Shown: in pieces, positions 51,176 to 61,220 of the stretch | Position numbering within the stretch: position 1 is the stretch's first letter | Layout of the letters: each line of letters opens with the position of its first letter | Assembly: GCF_000721235.1 (NCBI RefSeq) | Contig: NZ_JOFH01000002.1 | Coordinates: 62,001-126,000 of the forward strand | Reading direction: 5' to 3' | Source: Streptomyces olivaceus | Lineage (GTDB): Bacteria > Actinomycetota > Actinomycetes > Streptomycetales > Streptomycetaceae | DNA length: 64,000 nucleotides | The notes under the pieces: generated by a model | The model's database searches: none | The model's input: the letters and a program-made list of their open reading frames with translations, nothing else | What the model was told of the DNA's origin: nothing | Program-made: the position numbers and the translations under genes

Positions 51176-52732
51176 TCACCGGCCCCCGGACGGTGCCGGG
51201 AGCCGCGCGCCCGGCTTGTACGTCGGCACGCGCTCGCCGTCCGCCCCGACGACCTCGCGCCCGCCGAGCGGTTCGTCGAGCCGCACCGTCCGCTCGTACT
51301 CCTTGGCGATCAGGATGCAGACCTTGTCCCGGTGCGGCGTCTCGGTCACCGTGACGGCCACCTCCCCGTCGCGCTCCTGCGCCTTCGCGTCGTAGTCGGC
51401 GCACACGCCGCCGGTGAAGTGCACGGTCAGCTCGCCGTCCCCGGCCGTGTAGCCGCTCACCTCCACGTTCCGGGGCTTCGACGGGTCCGAGGACGGTTCC
51501 CCGGAGGACGAGGAGGACGAGGAGGGCGTCGGGGCGGGTGAGGCGGGCGCCGCCGTCGTCAGGTACCGCGGCTCGACCGCCGGGTACGTGACCGTGACCG
51601 CGTCCCGCGCGCCCGGCATCCGCACCTCGAACAGCCACGACGGCACCAGCGTCTGCCGCCCCCGCACGGGGTGCGCGGCCAGTCCGAACACCGCGTCCTC
51701 GACCGTGGCGGCCTGCTTCCCGCCGCCGGACTTCCCCGGGCTCGCGGACTTCCCCGGGGCGCCGGCCGGCGGCGCGCACGGCAGGTCCGCGCCGTCGCCC
51801 TCCCGGTGCGGCACGGGACTCGCGCAGCCGCCGATGCCGGCGCCCGGGCCGCTGCCCGGCGAGTTCAGCAGCGCCAGCGTCTCCTTCGCGTCCAGGACCG
51901 GGTACGTGTCGCCCTTCACCGGCGCCTTGACCTGCCCGCTGCCGCCGACCACCTCGCCCTGGGCACTGACGACCACGCCCGTCGTCCAGCCGTACGTGGG
52001 CAGCCCGCCGACCTCCGGTTCCGCGTTCACCGCCCGCTTGGCGCCCATGACCTGGCTCGCGTCCAGCCTGGCGTCCTCCTGGCCCAGCGCCTCCAGCACC
52101 GGCGCCGCGGCCTGCCTGGCGGCCGCCTCGTCCACCGGACTGCCGTCCGCCGGCGGGGCCTTGCACTCGGCGCCCTTCTTGCAGTTGTCGGTGCCCGGCG
52201 TGTAGCGGTGGAAGGTCCAGGTGCCCGGCGCCTGCCGGTCCACCGTGAGCAGCGGTCCGGAACCGTCCTTGGCGTTGCCCGCCTTCCACGCGTCGCCCTG
52301 GACGCGGGGCGCGCTCCCGACGCCCAGCGCCTCGGCCAGCCGGGCCACCTCCGCCTCGGTGACGTCGCCCTTCGCCCGGTACACCGGCGCCGAGCCGGGG
52401 CCCTCGGGGAGCGAGCCGTCGGCCCGGTAGGTGACGCCGTACGGGTCGGGCTCGCCGGGCGCGATGCCGTTCGTGCCGCCCTCGGGAGACGTGCCGTGGT
52501 CGTCGAGGGGGAGCGGCGGGGGAGTGCCGTCGCCCGACGCGCCGGACGACGTACCGCCGTCCGCGCCGCCGGTGGCGGACGTGGCCAGATAGCCACCGCC
52601 GGCGCCCAGGAGCAGCACCGCGGCGGCGACCGACGCCACCGCGACCGCCGGGGGGCGCCGCCGCGCGGGACGCCCGGAGCCGGCCTCGTCGGCGGCGGTG
52701 GCGTCGTCGTTGTCGGGTCGCTCGGTGTTCAC
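51176..52732 (-). CDS. Membrane-anchored hypothetical protein
   Basis: 518 residues from GTG 52732 (MNTERPDNDDATAADE). A short charged cytoplasmic N-terminus precedes one hydrophobic segment (AVAVASVAAAVLLLGAGGGYLAT), so most of the protein should be extracellular. The outside part has Gly/Ser/Pro-rich linkers and pairs of Cys (DNCKKGAECK, IGGCASPV with LPCAPP, GVCADYD with DKVCIL). The middle block (WTTGVVVSAQGEVVGGSGQVK) resembles secreted streptomycete proteins of no known function. Its place between hesB and adoK equals that of membrane protein Rv2203 in M. tuberculosis. Confidence 0.85.
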   Translation of the reverse strand: MNTERPDNDDATAADEAGSGRPARRRPPAVAVASVAAAVLLLGAGGGYLATSATGGADGGTSSGASGDGTPPPLPLDDHGTSPEGGTNGIAPGEPDPYGVTYRADGSLPEGPGSAPVYRAKGDVTEAEVARLAEALGVGSAPRVQGDAWKAGNAKDGSGPLLTVDRQAPGTWTFHRYTPGTDNCKKGAECKAPPADGSPVDEAAARQAAAPVLEALGQEDARLDASQVMGAKRAVNAEPEVGGLPTYGWTTGVVVSAQGEVVGGSGQVKAPVKGDTYPVLDAKETLALLNSPGSGPGAGIGGCASPVPHREGDGADLPCAPPAGAPGKSASPGKSGGGKQAATVEDAVFGLAAHPVRGRQTLVPSWLFEVRMPGARDAVTVTYPAVEPRYLTTAAPASPAPTPSSSSSSSGEPSSDPSKPRNVEVSGYTAGDGELTVHFTGGVCADYDAKAQERDGEVAVTVTETPHRDKVCILIAKEYERTVRLDEPLGGREVVGADGERVPTYKPGARLPAPSGGR

Positions 52733-52911
52733 CGCATCGCTCCTTCGGCTGCCCTTCGGCTGTTGCTGGGGACAGCCATGGGACGCGGTGGACGCGCATC
52801 CGGTTCCCGGCGACGCGCACGCCGCCCGAAGCGACGGCGCACGCCACCCGAACGGCCCCGGAGCCGCCCGGGGCGCTCAGCCTCCGGGAGTGCTCAGGCG
52901 CCAGGGGTTGC

Positions 52912-53121
52912 TCAGCCGCCGTACTCCGGCATCGACTCCAGCAACCGGGCCGACGTCTGCGGCACCCGTACGCCGTGCGGGAGCGGGACGGGCACCGGCC
53001 GGGCGGAGACGTGCGCCGAAGCCGGCCAGCGCGGTGTCATCCGGGCGCAGTCCCCGCGCAGGGAGGCCAGATCGCCGTCCAGGTCGGCCGGGGCGGGGTC
53101 GGCGGTCCTCAGGTTCGTCAT
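52912..53121 (-). CDS. Small hypothetical protein
   Basis: 69 residues starting MTNLRTADPAPADLDGDLASL. It is rich in Pro and Ala and ends VRVPQTSARLLESMPEYGG, with no membrane segment or named domain. The frame shows third-position GC bias typical of genuine genes here. GTG 53124 would add one residue. No convincing ribosome site is seen, so it is less certain than its neighbours. Confidence 0.5.
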   Translation of the reverse strand: MTNLRTADPAPADLDGDLASLRGDCARMTPRWPASAHVSARPVPVPLPHGVRVPQTSARLLESMPEYGG

Positions 53122-53309
53122 CACAGCACCGTAGGCACACCGGCCCCGCGAAGAAAGTCGTACTACCGGGTAGTTTCGCCCGCTTCTGAGGGGGACCAGG
53201 GCCTGGCCCGGTACCTGACCTGCGCCTGCTCGCCACCTGCTTCAGCCTGGCGTCCCCGCCGGGTAGCGTGAACCGTCAACCCGCCTCCCCTCAGGAGAGA
53301 GTCCACGTC

Positions 53310-54284
53310 GTGCGCATCGCAGTCACCGGCTCCATCGCCACCGACCACCTCATGACCTTCCCCGGCCGCTTCTCCGACCAGCTCGTTGCGGACCAGCTGC
53401 ACACGGTCTCGCTCTCCTTCCTGGTCGACCAGCTCGACGTACGCCGGGGCGGCGTCGCCGCGAACATCGCCTTCGGCATGGGCCAGCTCGGCACCCGCCC
53501 GATCCTGGTCGGCGCGGCCGGCGCGGACTTCGACGAGTACCGGGCCTGGCTGGACCGGCACGGCGTCGACACCGGCTCGGTCCGCATCTCCGAGACCCTG
53601 CACACCGCCCGCTTCGTCTGCACCACCGACGCCGACCACAACCAGATCGGCTCCTTCTACACCGGCGCCATGAGCGAGGCCCGCCTCATCGAGCTGAAGA
53701 CCGTCGCCGACCGCGTGGGCGGCCTCGACCTGGTCTCCATCGGCGCCGACGACCCGGAGGGGATGCTCCGGCACACCGAGGAGTGCCGTACGCGGTCCAT
53801 CCCGTTCGCCGCCGACTTCTCGCAGCAGATCGCCCGGATGAACGGCGACGAGATCCGGATACTGCTGGACGGGGCGACCTACCTCTTCTCCAACGAGTAC
53901 GAGAAGGGGCTCATCGAGACCAAGACCGGCTGGAGCGACGCCGAGATCCTCGGCCGCGTCGGCCACCGCGTCACCACCCTCGGCGCGCGGGGCGTGCGCA
54001 TCGAGCGGACCGGCGAGGAGACCATTGAGGTCGGCGTCCCCGACGAGGAGCGCAAGGCCGACCCCACGGGCGTCGGCGACGCCTTCCGCGCGGGCTTCCT
54101 GTCGGGACTCGCCTGGGGCGTGCCGCTGGAGCGCGCGGCGCAGGTCGGCTGCATGCTCGCCACGCTGGTCATCGAGACCGTCGGCACCCAGGAGTACCAG
54201 CTGCGCCGGGGCCACTTCATGGAGCGCTTCACCAAGGCGTACGGCGACGAGGCCGCGGCCGAGGTCAAGACGCACCTGGGCTGA
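53310..54284 (+). CDS. adoK: Adenosine kinase (PfkB family)
   Basis: Phosphorylates adenosine to AMP (purine salvage). 324 residues from GTG 53310, GGAGAGA upstream. The PfkB motifs are clear: GGVAANIAFGMGQLG and the C-terminal catalytic DPTGVGDAFRAGFLSGL. Length and many blocks (AVTGSIATDHLMTFPGRFS, ISETLHTARFVCTTDADHNQI, GAMSEAR) closely match M. tuberculosis AdoK (Rv2202c), from memory. As there, it lies close to cytochrome oxidase genes. Confidence 0.9.
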   Translation: MRIAVTGSIATDHLMTFPGRFSDQLVADQLHTVSLSFLVDQLDVRRGGVAANIAFGMGQLGTRPILVGAAGADFDEYRAWLDRHGVDTGSVRISETLHTARFVCTTDADHNQIGSFYTGAMSEARLIELKTVADRVGGLDLVSIGADDPEGMLRHTEECRTRSIPFAADFSQQIARMNGDEIRILLDGATYLFSNEYEKGLIETKTGWSDAEILGRVGHRVTTLGARGVRIERTGEETIEVGVPDEERKADPTGVGDAFRAGFLSGLAWGVPLERAAQVGCMLATLVIETVGTQEYQLRRGHFMERFTKAYGDEAAAEVKTHLG

Positions 54285-54300
54285 GCCCGGCCCCGGCGGC

Positions 54301-55758
54301 CTACCTGATCCGGCGGACCAGGTAGGCCGTCCCCGTCTCCGCCGGCTCCTCGCCCGCGTACTCCTGGCCGCGCATCTCGCACCACGCCGGGATGTCCAGG
54401 CGGGCCGCCTCGTCGTCGGCCAGGACGCGGACCGTGCCGCCGACGGGGACGTCGCCGATGACCTTGGCCAGTTCGATCACCGGGATCGGGCAGCGGCGGC
54501 CGATCGCGTCCACGACGAGACCGGCCCGCGCCTCCGGCGCCCTCTCCTCCGAGACCCCCTCTTCCCGGGGCCTCTCCTCCCGGGCCCCTTCTTCCCGGCC
54601 CCCCTCCTCCCGGCCGGGCCCTGTCCCCGTCGGCGCCCCCAGCCGCTCCCGCACCGCGGCCACCGTGCCCGGCAGCACCTCCAGGAACCGCTCCACGTCC
54701 TCGGCCGGGGTCCCCGGCGGCAGGGACACCCGGACGTTGCCCTCGCTCAGCACCCCCATCGCCTTCAGGACATGGCTCGGCGTCAGCGTGCTGCTCGTGC
54801 AGGACGACCCGGAGGAGACGGAGAAACCGGCACGGTCCAGCTCGTGCAGCAGAGTCTCCCCATCGACATAGAGACACGAGAAGGTGACGACCCCGGGCAG
54901 CCGGTGCTCCGGATCGCCCACCACCTCCGCGTCCGGCACCACAAGCGGCACCCGGGCCCGGATCCGCTCCGTCAGCTCCCGCAGCCGGCCCGCCTCCGCC
55001 GCCGCCTCGGCCCGCACCGCCCGCAGGGACGCCGCCGCGGCCACGACGGCCGGGAGGTTCTCGAACCCGGGCGCCCGTCCCGACTCCCGCTCGTCCCCGG
55101 GCCCTTGCGGCGCGAACCGGACCCCCTTGCGCACGACCAGCAGCCCCACCCCCGAGGGGCCGCCCCACTTGTGGGCGCTGCCCGCGAGCAGCGACCAGTC
55201 GCCCTCGACCGGCCCCCAGCCCAGCGACTGGGCCGCGTCGACCAGCAGCGGCACGCCCGCCGCCCGGCAGACCTCCGCCACCCGGGCCACCGGCTGCTCG
55301 GTGCCCACCTCGTGGTTGGCCGACTGCAGGCAGGCCAGCGCGGTGTCCTCGCCGAGGGCCGCCGCGTACGCCGCCGGATCCACCGCGCCCGCCCGGTCCA
55401 CCGGGACGCGGGTGAGGCTCCCGCCGGCGGCCTCGTGCGCCTCGGCCGCGTGCAGTACGGAGGAGTGTTCGACCGCTGACACGATCAGGTGACCCCCGAC
55501 GCGTCGCCGCCCGGCCAGCGCCCCCGCCATCCCCGCATGCACGGCCCGCGTGCCCGAAGGGGTGAACACCAACTCGTCCGGACGGCACCCCACGGCCTCG
55601 GCCGCGGCCTCCCGGGCGGCGTCGAGCAGCATCCGCGCCCGCCGCCCCTCCCGGTACAGCCGGGCCGGATCCGCCCACCCCTCGTCGAGCGAGGCCAACA
55701 GGGCCTGCCGGGCAACGGGATGAAGAGGAGCGGCGGAAGCGGCGTCGAAGTAGACCAC
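54301..55758 (-). CDS. Cysteine desulfurase fused to a TusA-like sulphur carrier domain
   Basis: 485 residues. The N-terminal 390 residues are a NifS/IscS-type PLP enzyme (DAASAAPLHPVARQALL, SAVEHSSVLHA, PLP Lys in AGSAHKWGGPSGVG, and the active Cys in SSGSSCTSSTLTPSHVL). After a Gly/Arg/Glu repeat linker (GREEGGREEGAREER) comes a TusA/SirA domain, VVDAIGRRCPIPVIELAKV, with the sulphur-carrying Cys. The enzyme would move sulphur from cysteine to its own C-terminal carrier, for tRNA thiolation or cofactors. It is convergent with adoK and divergent from ctaC. Confidence 0.92.
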   Translation of the reverse strand: MVYFDAASAAPLHPVARQALLASLDEGWADPARLYREGRRARMLLDAAREAAAEAVGCRPDELVFTPSGTRAVHAGMAGALAGRRRVGGHLIVSAVEHSSVLHAAEAHEAAGGSLTRVPVDRAGAVDPAAYAAALGEDTALACLQSANHEVGTEQPVARVAEVCRAAGVPLLVDAAQSLGWGPVEGDWSLLAGSAHKWGGPSGVGLLVVRKGVRFAPQGPGDERESGRAPGFENLPAVVAAAASLRAVRAEAAAEAGRLRELTERIRARVPLVVPDAEVVGDPEHRLPGVVTFSCLYVDGETLLHELDRAGFSVSSGSSCTSSTLTPSHVLKAMGVLSEGNVRVSLPPGTPAEDVERFLEVLPGTVAAVRERLGAPTGTGPGREEGGREEGAREERPREEGVSEERAPEARAGLVVDAIGRRCPIPVIELAKVIGDVPVGGTVRVLADDEAARLDIPAWCEMRGQEYAGEEPAETGTAYLVRRIR

Positions 55759-56058
55759 GGGCCCACGCTATGACGTCCGGCAGGGAAACGTTCCGAAGGG
55801 GCGCGGGGAACGGCGCGACAAGCCGCAACGAACCGTCAGCCGCCAACGAAACCGCACCTCCCGGCCCGTGGGCGCCCCTGTCCCACCCCTTTCAGAGTGA
55901 CCCCCGGCGCGTATGCCACCCTCCCCGCGACCCCCCGGAGGGCGTCGGCTAGGGTTTGGTCCGCATAAACATCAAACCCTGCCCGACGCAGGGCGGCGAC
56001 CGACCAGCGAGAAGGCCGCAGCCGAACAGCGCGGGCGAGACTCTCGGGAAGGCGCTAC
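55759..56058. other. Divergent promoter region of the desulfurase and ctaC
   Basis: 300 nt without a gene. A dispersed repeat copy opens AGGGGCGCGGGGAAC at 55796 and continues GGCGCGACAAGCCGC. The ctaC promoter should lie near TAGGGT at 55950-55955. Nothing else was seen. Confidence 0.6.
55796..55826 (+). repeat. Dispersed AGGGGCGCGGGG repeat, third copy
   Basis: AGGGGCGCGGGGAAC followed by GGCGCGACAAGCCGC. The first 15 bases equal the complement of the tandem unit at 22656-22701, and the first 12 match 27102-27113. Confidence 0.8.
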
Positions 56059-57051
56059 GTGAGTCCCAACGGCTCCGACCTCCCCCACGCCGCGGGCGGC
56101 GCGGGCGGTACCCCCACGCCACGGCGCCCGATGCGGCGGAAGCTGCTGCAGGCACTGACCGCGGGCCTGGTCCTGGCGACCGCCACTGGTTGCACATACG
56201 AGGACTTCCCCCGCCTCGGCATGCCCACCCCGACCACGGAAGAGGCTCCCCGGATCCTCTCCCTGTGGCAGGGCTCCTGGGCCGCGGCGCTGGCCACCGG
56301 CGTGCTGGTGTGGGGTCTGATCCTGTGGAGTGTCTTCTTCCACCGGCGCAGCCGCACCAAGGTCGAGGTCCCTCCGCAGACCAGGTACAACCTGCCCATC
56401 GAGGCCCTGTACACCATGGTCCCGCTCGTCATCGTCTCGGTGCTGTTCTACTTCACCGCGCGTGACGAGTCCGAGATCATGAGCCTCAAGAAGGAGCCCG
56501 ACGTCACGGTCAACGTGGTCGGCTTCCAGTGGAGCTGGTGCTTCAACTACGTCGAGGACGTGCCCGGTTCCTCCGGTGACGCCAAGACCTCCAAGGAACT
56601 GTCCAACATCCCGGACCGGTTCACCAAGGACTTCCCGGCGAACGCCGGCGGTACCTACGACTGCGGTACCCCCGGCACGGAGAACCCGCAGACCGGCAAC
56701 CCCGGCCCGACCCTCTGGCTCCCCAAGGGCAAGACGGTCCGCTTCGTCCTGACCTCGCGCGACGTCATCCACTCCTTCTGGGTGGTGCCGTTCCTCATGA
56801 AGCAGGACGTCATCCCGGGCCACACCAACGCCTTCGAGGTGACCCCCAACAAGGAGGGCACCTTCCTCGGCAAGTGCGCCGAGCTGTGCGGCGTGGACCA
56901 CTCCCGGATGCTGTTCAACGTGAAGGTCGTCTCCCCGGAGCGCTACGAGCAGCACCTCCAGGACCTCGTGAAGAAGGGGCAGACCGGTTACGTTCCCGCA
57001 GGCATCGCGCAGACGAGCCACGAGAAGAACCGGGAGACGAACAACCTGTGA
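56059..57051 (+). CDS. ctaC: Cytochrome c oxidase subunit II
   Basis: 330 residues from GTG 56059. A signal peptide ending TATGC makes it a likely lipoprotein. Two transmembrane helices (residues about 70-92 and 113-135) are followed by the CuA domain: [11 protein letters not shown], then [12 protein letters not shown] with the copper-binding Cys pair, His and Met. It receives electrons from the bcc complex without soluble cytochrome c in actinobacteria. Its stop overlaps the ctaD start (GTGA). Confidence 0.96.
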   Translation: MSPNGSDLPHAAGGAGGTPTPRRPMRRKLLQALTAGLVLATATGCTYEDFPRLGMPTPTTEEAPRILSLWQGSWAAALATGVLVWGLILWSVFFHRRSRTKVEVPPQTRYNLPIEALYTMVPLVIVSVLFYFTARDESEIMSLKKEPDVTVNVVGFQWSWCFNYVEDVPGSSGDAKTSKELSNIPDRFTKDFPANAGGTYDCGTPGTENPQTGNPGPTLWLPKGKTVRFVLTSRDVIHSFWVVPFLMKQDVIPGHTNAFEVTPNKEGTFLGKCAELCGVDHSRMLFNVKVVSPERYEQHLQDLVKKGQTGYVPAGIAQTSHEKNRETNNL

Positions 57052-58784
57052 GCATCCTCAACGAACCCCAGGGTGCCTCGGCAGCGGAGGACTCGTACGA
57101 GAACGAGCTGCCGGTACGGCGCAAGAAGCCCGGCAGTGTGGTGATCTCGTGGCTGACGACCACGGACCACAAGACGATCGGCACGCTGTATCTGGTGACG
57201 TCGTTCGCGTTCTTCGTGATCGGCGGCGTGATGGCGCTGCTCATGCGCGCCGAGCTGGCCCGGCCGGGTCTGCAGATCATGTCGAACGAGCAGTTCAACC
57301 AGGCGTTCACGATGCACGGCACGATCATGCTGCTGATGTTCGCGACGCCGCTGTTCTCCGGCTTCGCGAACTGGATCATGCCGCTGCAGATCGGCGCGCC
57401 CGACGTGGCGTTCCCGCGGCTGAACATGTTCGCCTACTGGCTGTACCTGTTCGGCTCGACGATCGCGGTGGGCGGGTTCCTGACCCCGCAGGGCGCGGCC
57501 GACTTCGGCTGGTTCGCCTACTCGCCGCTGTCCGACGCGGTGCACTCGCCGGGCATCGGCGGTGACCTGTGGATCATGGGTCTGGCCTTCTCCGGCTTCG
57601 GCACCATCCTCGGCTCGGTCAACTTCATCACCACGATCATCTGCATGCGCGCGCCGGGCATGACCATGTTCCGCATGCCGATCTTCACGTGGAACGTGCT
57701 GCTGACCGGTGTGCTGGTCCTGCTGGCCTTCCCGGTGCTGGCCGCGGCCCTGTTCGCTCTGGAGGCGGACCGGAAGTTCGGTGCCCACATCTTCGACTCG
57801 GCCAACGGCGGGGCGTTGTTGTGGCAGCACCTGTTCTGGTTCTTCGGGCATCCAGAGGTGTACATCATCGCGCTGCCGTTCTTCGGCATCGTCTCCGAGA
57901 TCATCCCGGTCTTCTCCCGCAAGCCGATCTTCGGTTACATGGGTCTGATCGCGGCGACGATCGCGATCGCGGGTCTGTCGGTGACGGTGTGGGCGCACCA
58001 CATGTACGTCACGGGCGGCGTGCTGTTGCCGTTCTTCTCGTTCATGACCTTCCTGATCGCGGTCCCGACCGGTGTGAAGTTCTTCAACTGGATCGGCACC
58101 ATGTGGAAGGGATCACTCAGCTTCGAGACACCGATGCTGTGGTCCACCGGCTTCCTGATCACCTTCCTCTTCGGTGGTCTGACCGGTGTCATCCTGGCCT
58201 CGCCGCCGCTGGACTTCCACGTCTCGGACTCGTACTTCGTGGTGGCGCACTTCCACTACGTGGTCTTCGGCACCGTGGTGTTCGCGATGTTCGCCGGCTT
58301 CCACTTCTGGTGGCCGAAGTTCACCGGCAAGCTGCTTGACGAGCGGCTGGGCAAGATCACCTTCTGGACGCTGTTCGTCGGCTTCCACGGCACGTTCCTG
58401 GTCCAGCACTGGCTGGGCGCCGAGGGCATGCCGCGCCGGTACGCCGACTACCTGGCGGCCGACGGCTTCACCGCCCTGAACACGATCTCGACGATCAGCT
58501 CGTTCCTGCTCGGCATGTCGATGCTGCCGTTCTTCTACAACGTCTGGAAGACGGCCAAGTACGGCAAGCCGGTCGAGGTCGACGACCCGTGGGGCTACGG
58601 CCGTTCGCTGGAGTGGGCGACCTCCTGCCCGCCGCCGCGGCACAACTTCCTCACGCTGCCGCGCATCCGCAGTGAATCCCCGGCCTTCGACCTGCACCAC
58701 CCCGAGATCTCCGCGATGGACCAGCTGGAGAACGTCGGCCACGGTGAGAAGGCCCTCGCCGGCGGCAAGGAGGCCGGGAAGTGA
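57048..58784 (+). CDS. ctaD: Cytochrome c oxidase subunit I
   Basis: 578 residues from GTG 57048. Twelve transmembrane helices and the haem-copper centre: His ligand near [40 protein letters not shown] with the His-Tyr cofactor, [10 protein letters not shown] with the copper His pair and [18 protein letters not shown] with the haem His pair. It reduces oxygen and pumps protons. Overlaps ctaC by 4 nt and ctaF by 4 nt, so the three are coupled. Confidence 0.97.
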   Translation: MSILNEPQGASAAEDSYENELPVRRKKPGSVVISWLTTTDHKTIGTLYLVTSFAFFVIGGVMALLMRAELARPGLQIMSNEQFNQAFTMHGTIMLLMFATPLFSGFANWIMPLQIGAPDVAFPRLNMFAYWLYLFGSTIAVGGFLTPQGAADFGWFAYSPLSDAVHSPGIGGDLWIMGLAFSGFGTILGSVNFITTIICMRAPGMTMFRMPIFTWNVLLTGVLVLLAFPVLAAALFALEADRKFGAHIFDSANGGALLWQHLFWFFGHPEVYIIALPFFGIVSEIIPVFSRKPIFGYMGLIAATIAIAGLSVTVWAHHMYVTGGVLLPFFSFMTFLIAVPTGVKFFNWIGTMWKGSLSFETPMLWSTGFLITFLFGGLTGVILASPPLDFHVSDSYFVVAHFHYVVFGTVVFAMFAGFHFWWPKFTGKLLDERLGKITFWTLFVGFHGTFLVQHWLGAEGMPRRYADYLAADGFTALNTISTISSFLLGMSMLPFFYNVWKTAKYGKPVEVDDPWGYGRSLEWATSCPPPRHNFLTLPRIRSESPAFDLHHPEISAMDQLENVGHGEKALAGGKEAGK

Positions 58785-59179
58785 AGATCCAGGGCAAGCT
58801 CTTCATCTGGTTGAGCGTCTTCATCCTGGCCGTCGCGATCGTCTACGGCTACTGGTCCAAGGAGCCGGCCGGCACCACGGCGCTCTTCCTGGCCTTCGGC
58901 CTGGCCATCATGATCGGCTTCTACCTGGCCTTCACGGCCGCGCGGGTGGACGCCGGGGCCCAGGACAACAAGGAGGCGGACGTCGCGGACGACGCCGGCG
59001 AGGTCGGGTTCTTCAGCCCGCACAGCTGGCAGCCGCTGGCGCTCGGCTTCGGCGGCGCGCTCGCCTTCCTGGGCATCGCGGTCGGCTGGTGGCTCATGTA
59101 CTTCTCGGCACCGATCCTCCTGATCGGCCTGTTCGGCTGGGTCTTCGAGTACTACCGCGGTGAGAACCGCACCCAGTAG
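58781..59179 (+). CDS. ctaF: Cytochrome c oxidase subunit IV, actinobacterial
   Basis: 132 residues, [21 protein letters not shown] at the start, GTG 58781 overlapping the ctaD stop. Four hydrophobic helices, with the acidic loop [15 protein letters not shown] between helices 2 and 3, as in actinobacterial subunit IV. It is a small structural subunit of the aa3 oxidase. A terminator follows. Confidence 0.94.
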   Translation: MKIQGKLFIWLSVFILAVAIVYGYWSKEPAGTTALFLAFGLAIMIGFYLAFTAARVDAGAQDNKEADVADDAGEVGFFSPHSWQPLALGFGGALAFLGIAVGWWLMYFSAPILLIGLFGWVFEYYRGENRTQ

Positions 59180-59194
59180 CACGCGCCGTACGCC

Positions 59195-59234
59195 AAGGGG
59201 CCCGGACACTCCGTCAGGAGCGTCCGGGCCCCTT
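59195..59234 (+). terminator. Terminator of ctaCDF
   Basis: AAGGGGCCCGGAC (59195-59207) pairs perfectly with its complement 59222-59234. The 14-nt loop contains a further CTCC/GGAG pairing, so the stem extends. It lies 15 nt after the ctaF stop. Confidence 0.85.
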
Positions 59235-59309
59235 CGTCTGCCGTACGCCCTCTCACTCGTCCGGGTTACCCACCGTGCCGTCATGGACGCGGCTCCCTAG
59301 CGTGAGGTC

Positions 59310-60584
59310 ATGAGCGACACGGTTCACTTCCAGGCGCGGGGGCGTACGGTCGTCGGCTGCACCCTGCTGGTGATGGCCCTCGGCGCGGGCGTCACCGCCT
59401 GCAGCGGCGACAACGACCCGCTGTCCGCCACGCCCTACGACGCGGCCGGCCAGATCTCCTTCAACGGCCCGGGAGACGCCGGGAAGAAGGCCGACCCGGA
59501 CAAACCCCTGGAGGTGGTCGCCGAGGGCGCCGACGGGCGCATCACGGACGTCACAGCCATGGACGCGAACGGCCGCTACGTCGCCGGCGAGCTGTCCGCC
59601 GACGGCACCCGCTGGCACAGCACCTCGCCCCTGGCCGCCGACGCCGGCTACACGGTGCGGGTCAGCACCGAGGACGGCGACGGGGCGCCCGGCCGCAAGG
59701 TGCTCACCTTCGACACGGGCAGGCCCAGCGCCAAGAAGACGCTGGACGTCGCCTTCGGGCCCAAGGCGGGTGCGTACGGCGTCGGACAGCCCATCACCGC
59801 GGAACTGAGCCAGCCGGTCCGGGACGCGGCCCAGCGGGCCATAGTGGAGCGCGCCCTGAAGGTCGAGTCCACGCCCGCGGTGGAGGGCGCCTGGCACTGG
59901 GTGGACGACAAGAAGCTCCACTACCGCCCCAAGGAGTACTGGCCCGCCCACACCACCGTCCAGGTCCGCAGCAACCTCGAAGGCATCAAGGTCGGCGACC
60001 GGATGTGGGGCGGCAAGGCCAAGCCCTTGAAGATCACGACCGACGACCGTGTCGTGGCCGTCACCGACGCCGCCGCACACACGCTCACGGTGTACCAGGA
60101 CGGCGAGGAGATCAGGCAGATCCCGGTCACCACCGGCAAGCCCGGCTTCGAGACCCGGGACGGCGTCAAGGTCGTCCTCGGCAAGGAATCCTTCGTACGC
60201 ATGCGCAGCACCACCGTCGGCATCGCCGAGGGCTCCTCGGAGTCCTACGACCTGCCCGTCCACTGGGCCACCCGGGTGACCTGGAGCGGCGAGTACGTGC
60301 ACGCCGCCCCCTGGTCCGTCGGCTCCCAGGGCGTCGCCAACGTCAGCCACGGCTGCGTCGGCATGAGCACCTCCAACGCGGAGTGGTTCTTCAACGCCGT
60401 CCAGGAGGGCGACCTCGTCGAGGTCGTCAACTCCGGCGGCGACACCATGGAGCCCTTCGGCAACGGCTTCGGCGACTGGAACCTGGACTGGGCCAAATGG
60501 CGCACGGGCAGCGCCCTGACGAACGGCTCGGGCGCTGCCACCGGCGACCAGAACGCGGCCCGCCTGCGCCCGACGGTCGTGTGA
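59310..60584 (+). CDS. L,D-transpeptidase lipoprotein
   Basis: 424 residues from ATG 59310. The signal peptide ends ALGAGVTAC, so the protein is a likely lipoprotein. Two Ig-like domains (residues about 60-250) precede the YkuD domain with catalytic Cys in NVSHGCVGMSTSNAEW and the upstream His in EYVHAAPWS. It forms 3-3 cross-links in peptidoglycan, or attaches proteins. It lies between ctaF and ctaE, which breaks the respiratory cluster, as in S. coelicolor from memory. Confidence 0.95.
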   Translation: MSDTVHFQARGRTVVGCTLLVMALGAGVTACSGDNDPLSATPYDAAGQISFNGPGDAGKKADPDKPLEVVAEGADGRITDVTAMDANGRYVAGELSADGTRWHSTSPLAADAGYTVRVSTEDGDGAPGRKVLTFDTGRPSAKKTLDVAFGPKAGAYGVGQPITAELSQPVRDAAQRAIVERALKVESTPAVEGAWHWVDDKKLHYRPKEYWPAHTTVQVRSNLEGIKVGDRMWGGKAKPLKITTDDRVVAVTDAAAHTLTVYQDGEEIRQIPVTTGKPGFETRDGVKVVLGKESFVRMRSTTVGIAEGSSESYDLPVHWATRVTWSGEYVHAAPWSVGSQGVANVSHGCVGMSTSNAEWFFNAVQEGDLVEVVNSGGDTMEPFGNGFGDWNLDWAKWRTGSALTNGSGAATGDQNAARLRPTVV

Positions 60585-60616
60585 GGCACCGGAGGGCGCG
60601 GGGCCGTACCGGACCC

Positions 60617-61018
60617 TCAGGCGCTCTGCAACCTCCGCTGCCGCAGCAACCCGGCGAGCGCGTTCGCGAACTCCACCGGCTCCACCGGCAGCGTCACCGC
60701 CGCCTCCGCCCGGCTCCAGGTCGCCAGCCACGCGTCCTGCGGACGTGCGATGAGCAGCAGTACCGGCGGGCACCGGAAGACCTCGTCCTTGATCTGGCGG
60801 CACATGCCCATGCCCCCCATGGGCACGGCCTCGCCGTCCAGCACACAGGCGTCGATGCCGCCCTTGTCCAGCTCCTTGAGCACGGCGGCCGGGGTGGCGC
60901 ACTCCACGAACTCGACCACGGGCACGTCCGGAGCCGGCCTGCGGCCGGTCGCGAGCCGCACCTGTTCGCGGGTGTTGGAGTCGTCGCTGTAGACCAGCAC
61001 CGTGACGGTCGCCTGCAT
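60617..61018 (-). CDS. Response-regulator-like pseudo-receiver protein
   Basis: 133 residues from ATG 61018. The receiver fold is visible: MQATVTVLVYSDDSNTREQV with the acidic pair, IDACVLDGEAVPMGGMGMCRQI with the Asp at the phosphorylation site, and VLLLIARPQDAWL. The usual Lys of the KP motif is replaced: the text reads LPVEPVEF. No output domain is present. So it may bind without a normal phosphorylation cycle. It is encoded opposite to ctaE and the transpeptidase. Confidence 0.85.
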   Translation of the reverse strand: MQATVTVLVYSDDSNTREQVRLATGRRPAPDVPVVEFVECATPAAVLKELDKGGIDACVLDGEAVPMGGMGMCRQIKDEVFRCPPVLLLIARPQDAWLATWSRAEAAVTLPVEPVEFANALAGLLRQRRLQSA

Positions 61019-61220
61019 GCTTCCTCCGATACGCGGTGAAGATACGCGGTGAAGACCGGGATGAAGACTGTCCAGCCCGTTGGGCCGGATGCTACTCCCT
61101 CGTCCCCCTGGTCAACACCGGTCGGGACGCTGCTTCGACGGGCCGTTCGATGGGCCATACGGGCAGTACAGACAGGGGGAACACTCCGAACGGCACCCCC
61201 CGGGGTGAGGGCGGGATAAG

